DNA of 64,000 bases, from contig CAJTJP010000005.1 in NCBI GenBank assembly GCA_910576855.1, positions 44,623 through 108,622 of the forward strand, in the 5' to 3' direction. The notes under the pieces were generated by a model, which was not told where the DNA came from, did not search any database, and saw only the letters and a program-made list of their open reading frames with translations. Each line of letters begins with the position of its first letter. Position 1 is the stretch's first letter. The DNA comes from Erysipelotrichales bacterium (lineage in GTDB: Bacteria; Bacillota_I; Bacilli_A; Erysipelotrichales; Erysipelotrichaceae). A program made the translations under genes and the position numbers. This document shows positions 63,266 through 64,000 of the stretch, piece by piece.

Positions 63266-63294
63266 ATTCTATATGTATCTTTGTGTTTTGTCAA
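63266..63294 (-). promoter_or_regulatory. Sigma-A-type promoter of ECF-2
   Basis: Minus strand TTGACA (63289-63294), 17-base spacer, TAGAAT (63266-63271), like that of ECF-1. The rest of 63295-63628 has no gene. Confidence 0.75.
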
Positions 63295-63372
63295 TGTAAA
63301 TTATTGGATAATCATATAGGTGCATGTGACAATTATAATGTTGAAACTGTATGATTTCTTTGTTTAACGGAT

Positions 63373-63399
63373 AAAAAAAGAAGTCGTTAAGACCTCTTT
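63373..63399 (-). terminator. Terminator-like hairpin
   Basis: Minus strand AAAGAgGTC-ttaac-GACtTCTTT then TTTT, downstream of the truncated Rpn-like gene. Confidence 0.55.
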
Positions 63400-63628
63400 G
63401 GGTATCTAAGTTTTATAGGAATAAAGAGGCGACCTTTACTCTTTCCACAATCCAATTCTGATTAAGATGAAAGGGCATAAATGAGGTTCTTATAATAAAC
63501 ACAGTTCTTTTTAATATTGTCCCGTGTTGTTTGACACGAAAAAGGCAGCAGGTATTCATTTCTTATTTATCCTCTGCTTTTTTAATACCCTATATTAATT
63601 TAGAATCCTGTTTTTAATGTCAGATTGG

Positions 63629-63895
63629 TTAGTTCGTAGCTTTGATTGCTTTCTCCACTTCAGATCGAATGGTTTCATCTATTTTCAAGATCTTTATCGC
63701 TTCATTTAAGGTGATTTTCATTTCTTTCATCAAGCTACGGACATTATCTGTTGCCATTTCAATACGTCCTTCTGAAAGGCCTTCAACACGTCCCTCAGCA
63801 CGTCCTTCTGCTCGTCCTTCTGCTCGTCCTTCTGCTCGTCCTTCTGCTCGTCCTTCTTCTCTTACGCCTTTTGATAAGTCGCACATACCGTCCAT
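63629..63895 (-). pseudogene. Truncated Rpn/PD-(D/E)XK family gene (C-terminal part)
   Basis: 88 residues matching only the tail of the copies at 38519 and 39792 (MDGMCDLSKGVREEGRAEG ... EVEKAIKA). An in-frame TAG lies two codons upstream, so the nuclease core is lost. It contains five perfect EGRA repeats and EGRV, encoded by 12-bp DNA repeats (about 63781-63857). It may still be translated from the second Met with GGAG upstream. Confidence 0.7.
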
Positions 63896-64000
63896 CTCCT
63901 AGTATAATGTAATCGACTTATCCAATGAGTCAAATTACACCTATCCTTTTCTAGCTGATTTTGTTAGAATTGTAAAGTGAATGTGTACTTTAACATCTCC

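Overview
The window is AT-rich with strong AGGAGG-type ribosome binding sites, sigma-A-like promoters (several TTGACA-17-TATAAT), the AddAB recombination nuclease and DUF4143 ATPases. This points to a low-GC Gram-positive bacterium (Bacillota). Gene content would suit the Erysipelotrichia, but that placement is inference; no 16S gene or ribosomal protein is present to settle it.

The dominant feature is a family of four giant, single-pass surface proteins of about 1700-1800 residues (called P1 to P4 here; P1 5457-10676, P2 45417-50729, P3 50879-56284, P4 56434-61584, all on the minus strand). Each has a signal peptide, a divergent N-terminal head (LamG-like in P4, another fold in P1-P3), a conserved stalk of cadherin/Ig-like modules and MBG-type modules, a run of Asp-rich thrombospondin-type-3-like calcium repeats, and a C-terminal membrane anchor with no LPXTG. 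Each locus sits directly downstream, on the same strand, of an unusual ECF sigma factor whose C-terminus carries a transmembrane helix and an outside domain (11001-12035 before P1; 62271-63245 before P4-P3-P2). The P2/P3 and P3/P4 intergenic regions carry the same 88-bp segment in opposite orientations (87 of 88 bases identical after reverse complementing), each bounded by GTAGAC/GTCTAC inverted repeats while the outer flanks stay the same. This is direct evidence of site-specific DNA inversion. One orientation gives a better rho-independent terminator, the other a plausible promoter (TTGATT-17-TATTGT) facing the downstream surface gene. I read it as a phase-variation switch controlling surface proteins; no invertase gene is in the window.

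Layout: 1-5400 holds a DUF4143 ATPase, a DUF523/TudS-like protein coupled to a leucine-rich-repeat protein, a YhfC-like membrane protease coupled to a YbjQ-family protein, and YaaA. 5400-12100 is the P1/ECF locus. 12200-22450 is housekeeping and accessory: methionine aminopeptidase with SEC-C, tRNA-Ser(CGA) with an integrase remnant beside it, tRNA-Leu(CAG), patatin, manganese catalase, a second DUF4143 ATPase preceded by 33-bp direct repeats, an FlK-like thioesterase, an alpha/beta hydrolase, and paired XRE regulators. 21887-28837 is a four-gene addB-addA-DUF5662-tag operon. 29880-31970 is an AbiE-type toxin-antitoxin island bounded by a 28-bp direct repeat, with a frameshifted toxin and an overlapping small ORF carrying an RNxxxH motif. 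32100-45200 holds a lipoprotein, a coiled-coil membrane protein, an RND exporter, an ArsC/Spx-like protein with a coupled 10-codon leader, tandemly duplicated Rpn/PD-(D/E)XK genes, proC, a NodB-like protein, a ferredoxin-fused aldo/keto reductase and a pyridoxamine kinase. 45400-63900 is the P2-P3-P4/ECF locus, followed by a truncated third Rpn-type gene.
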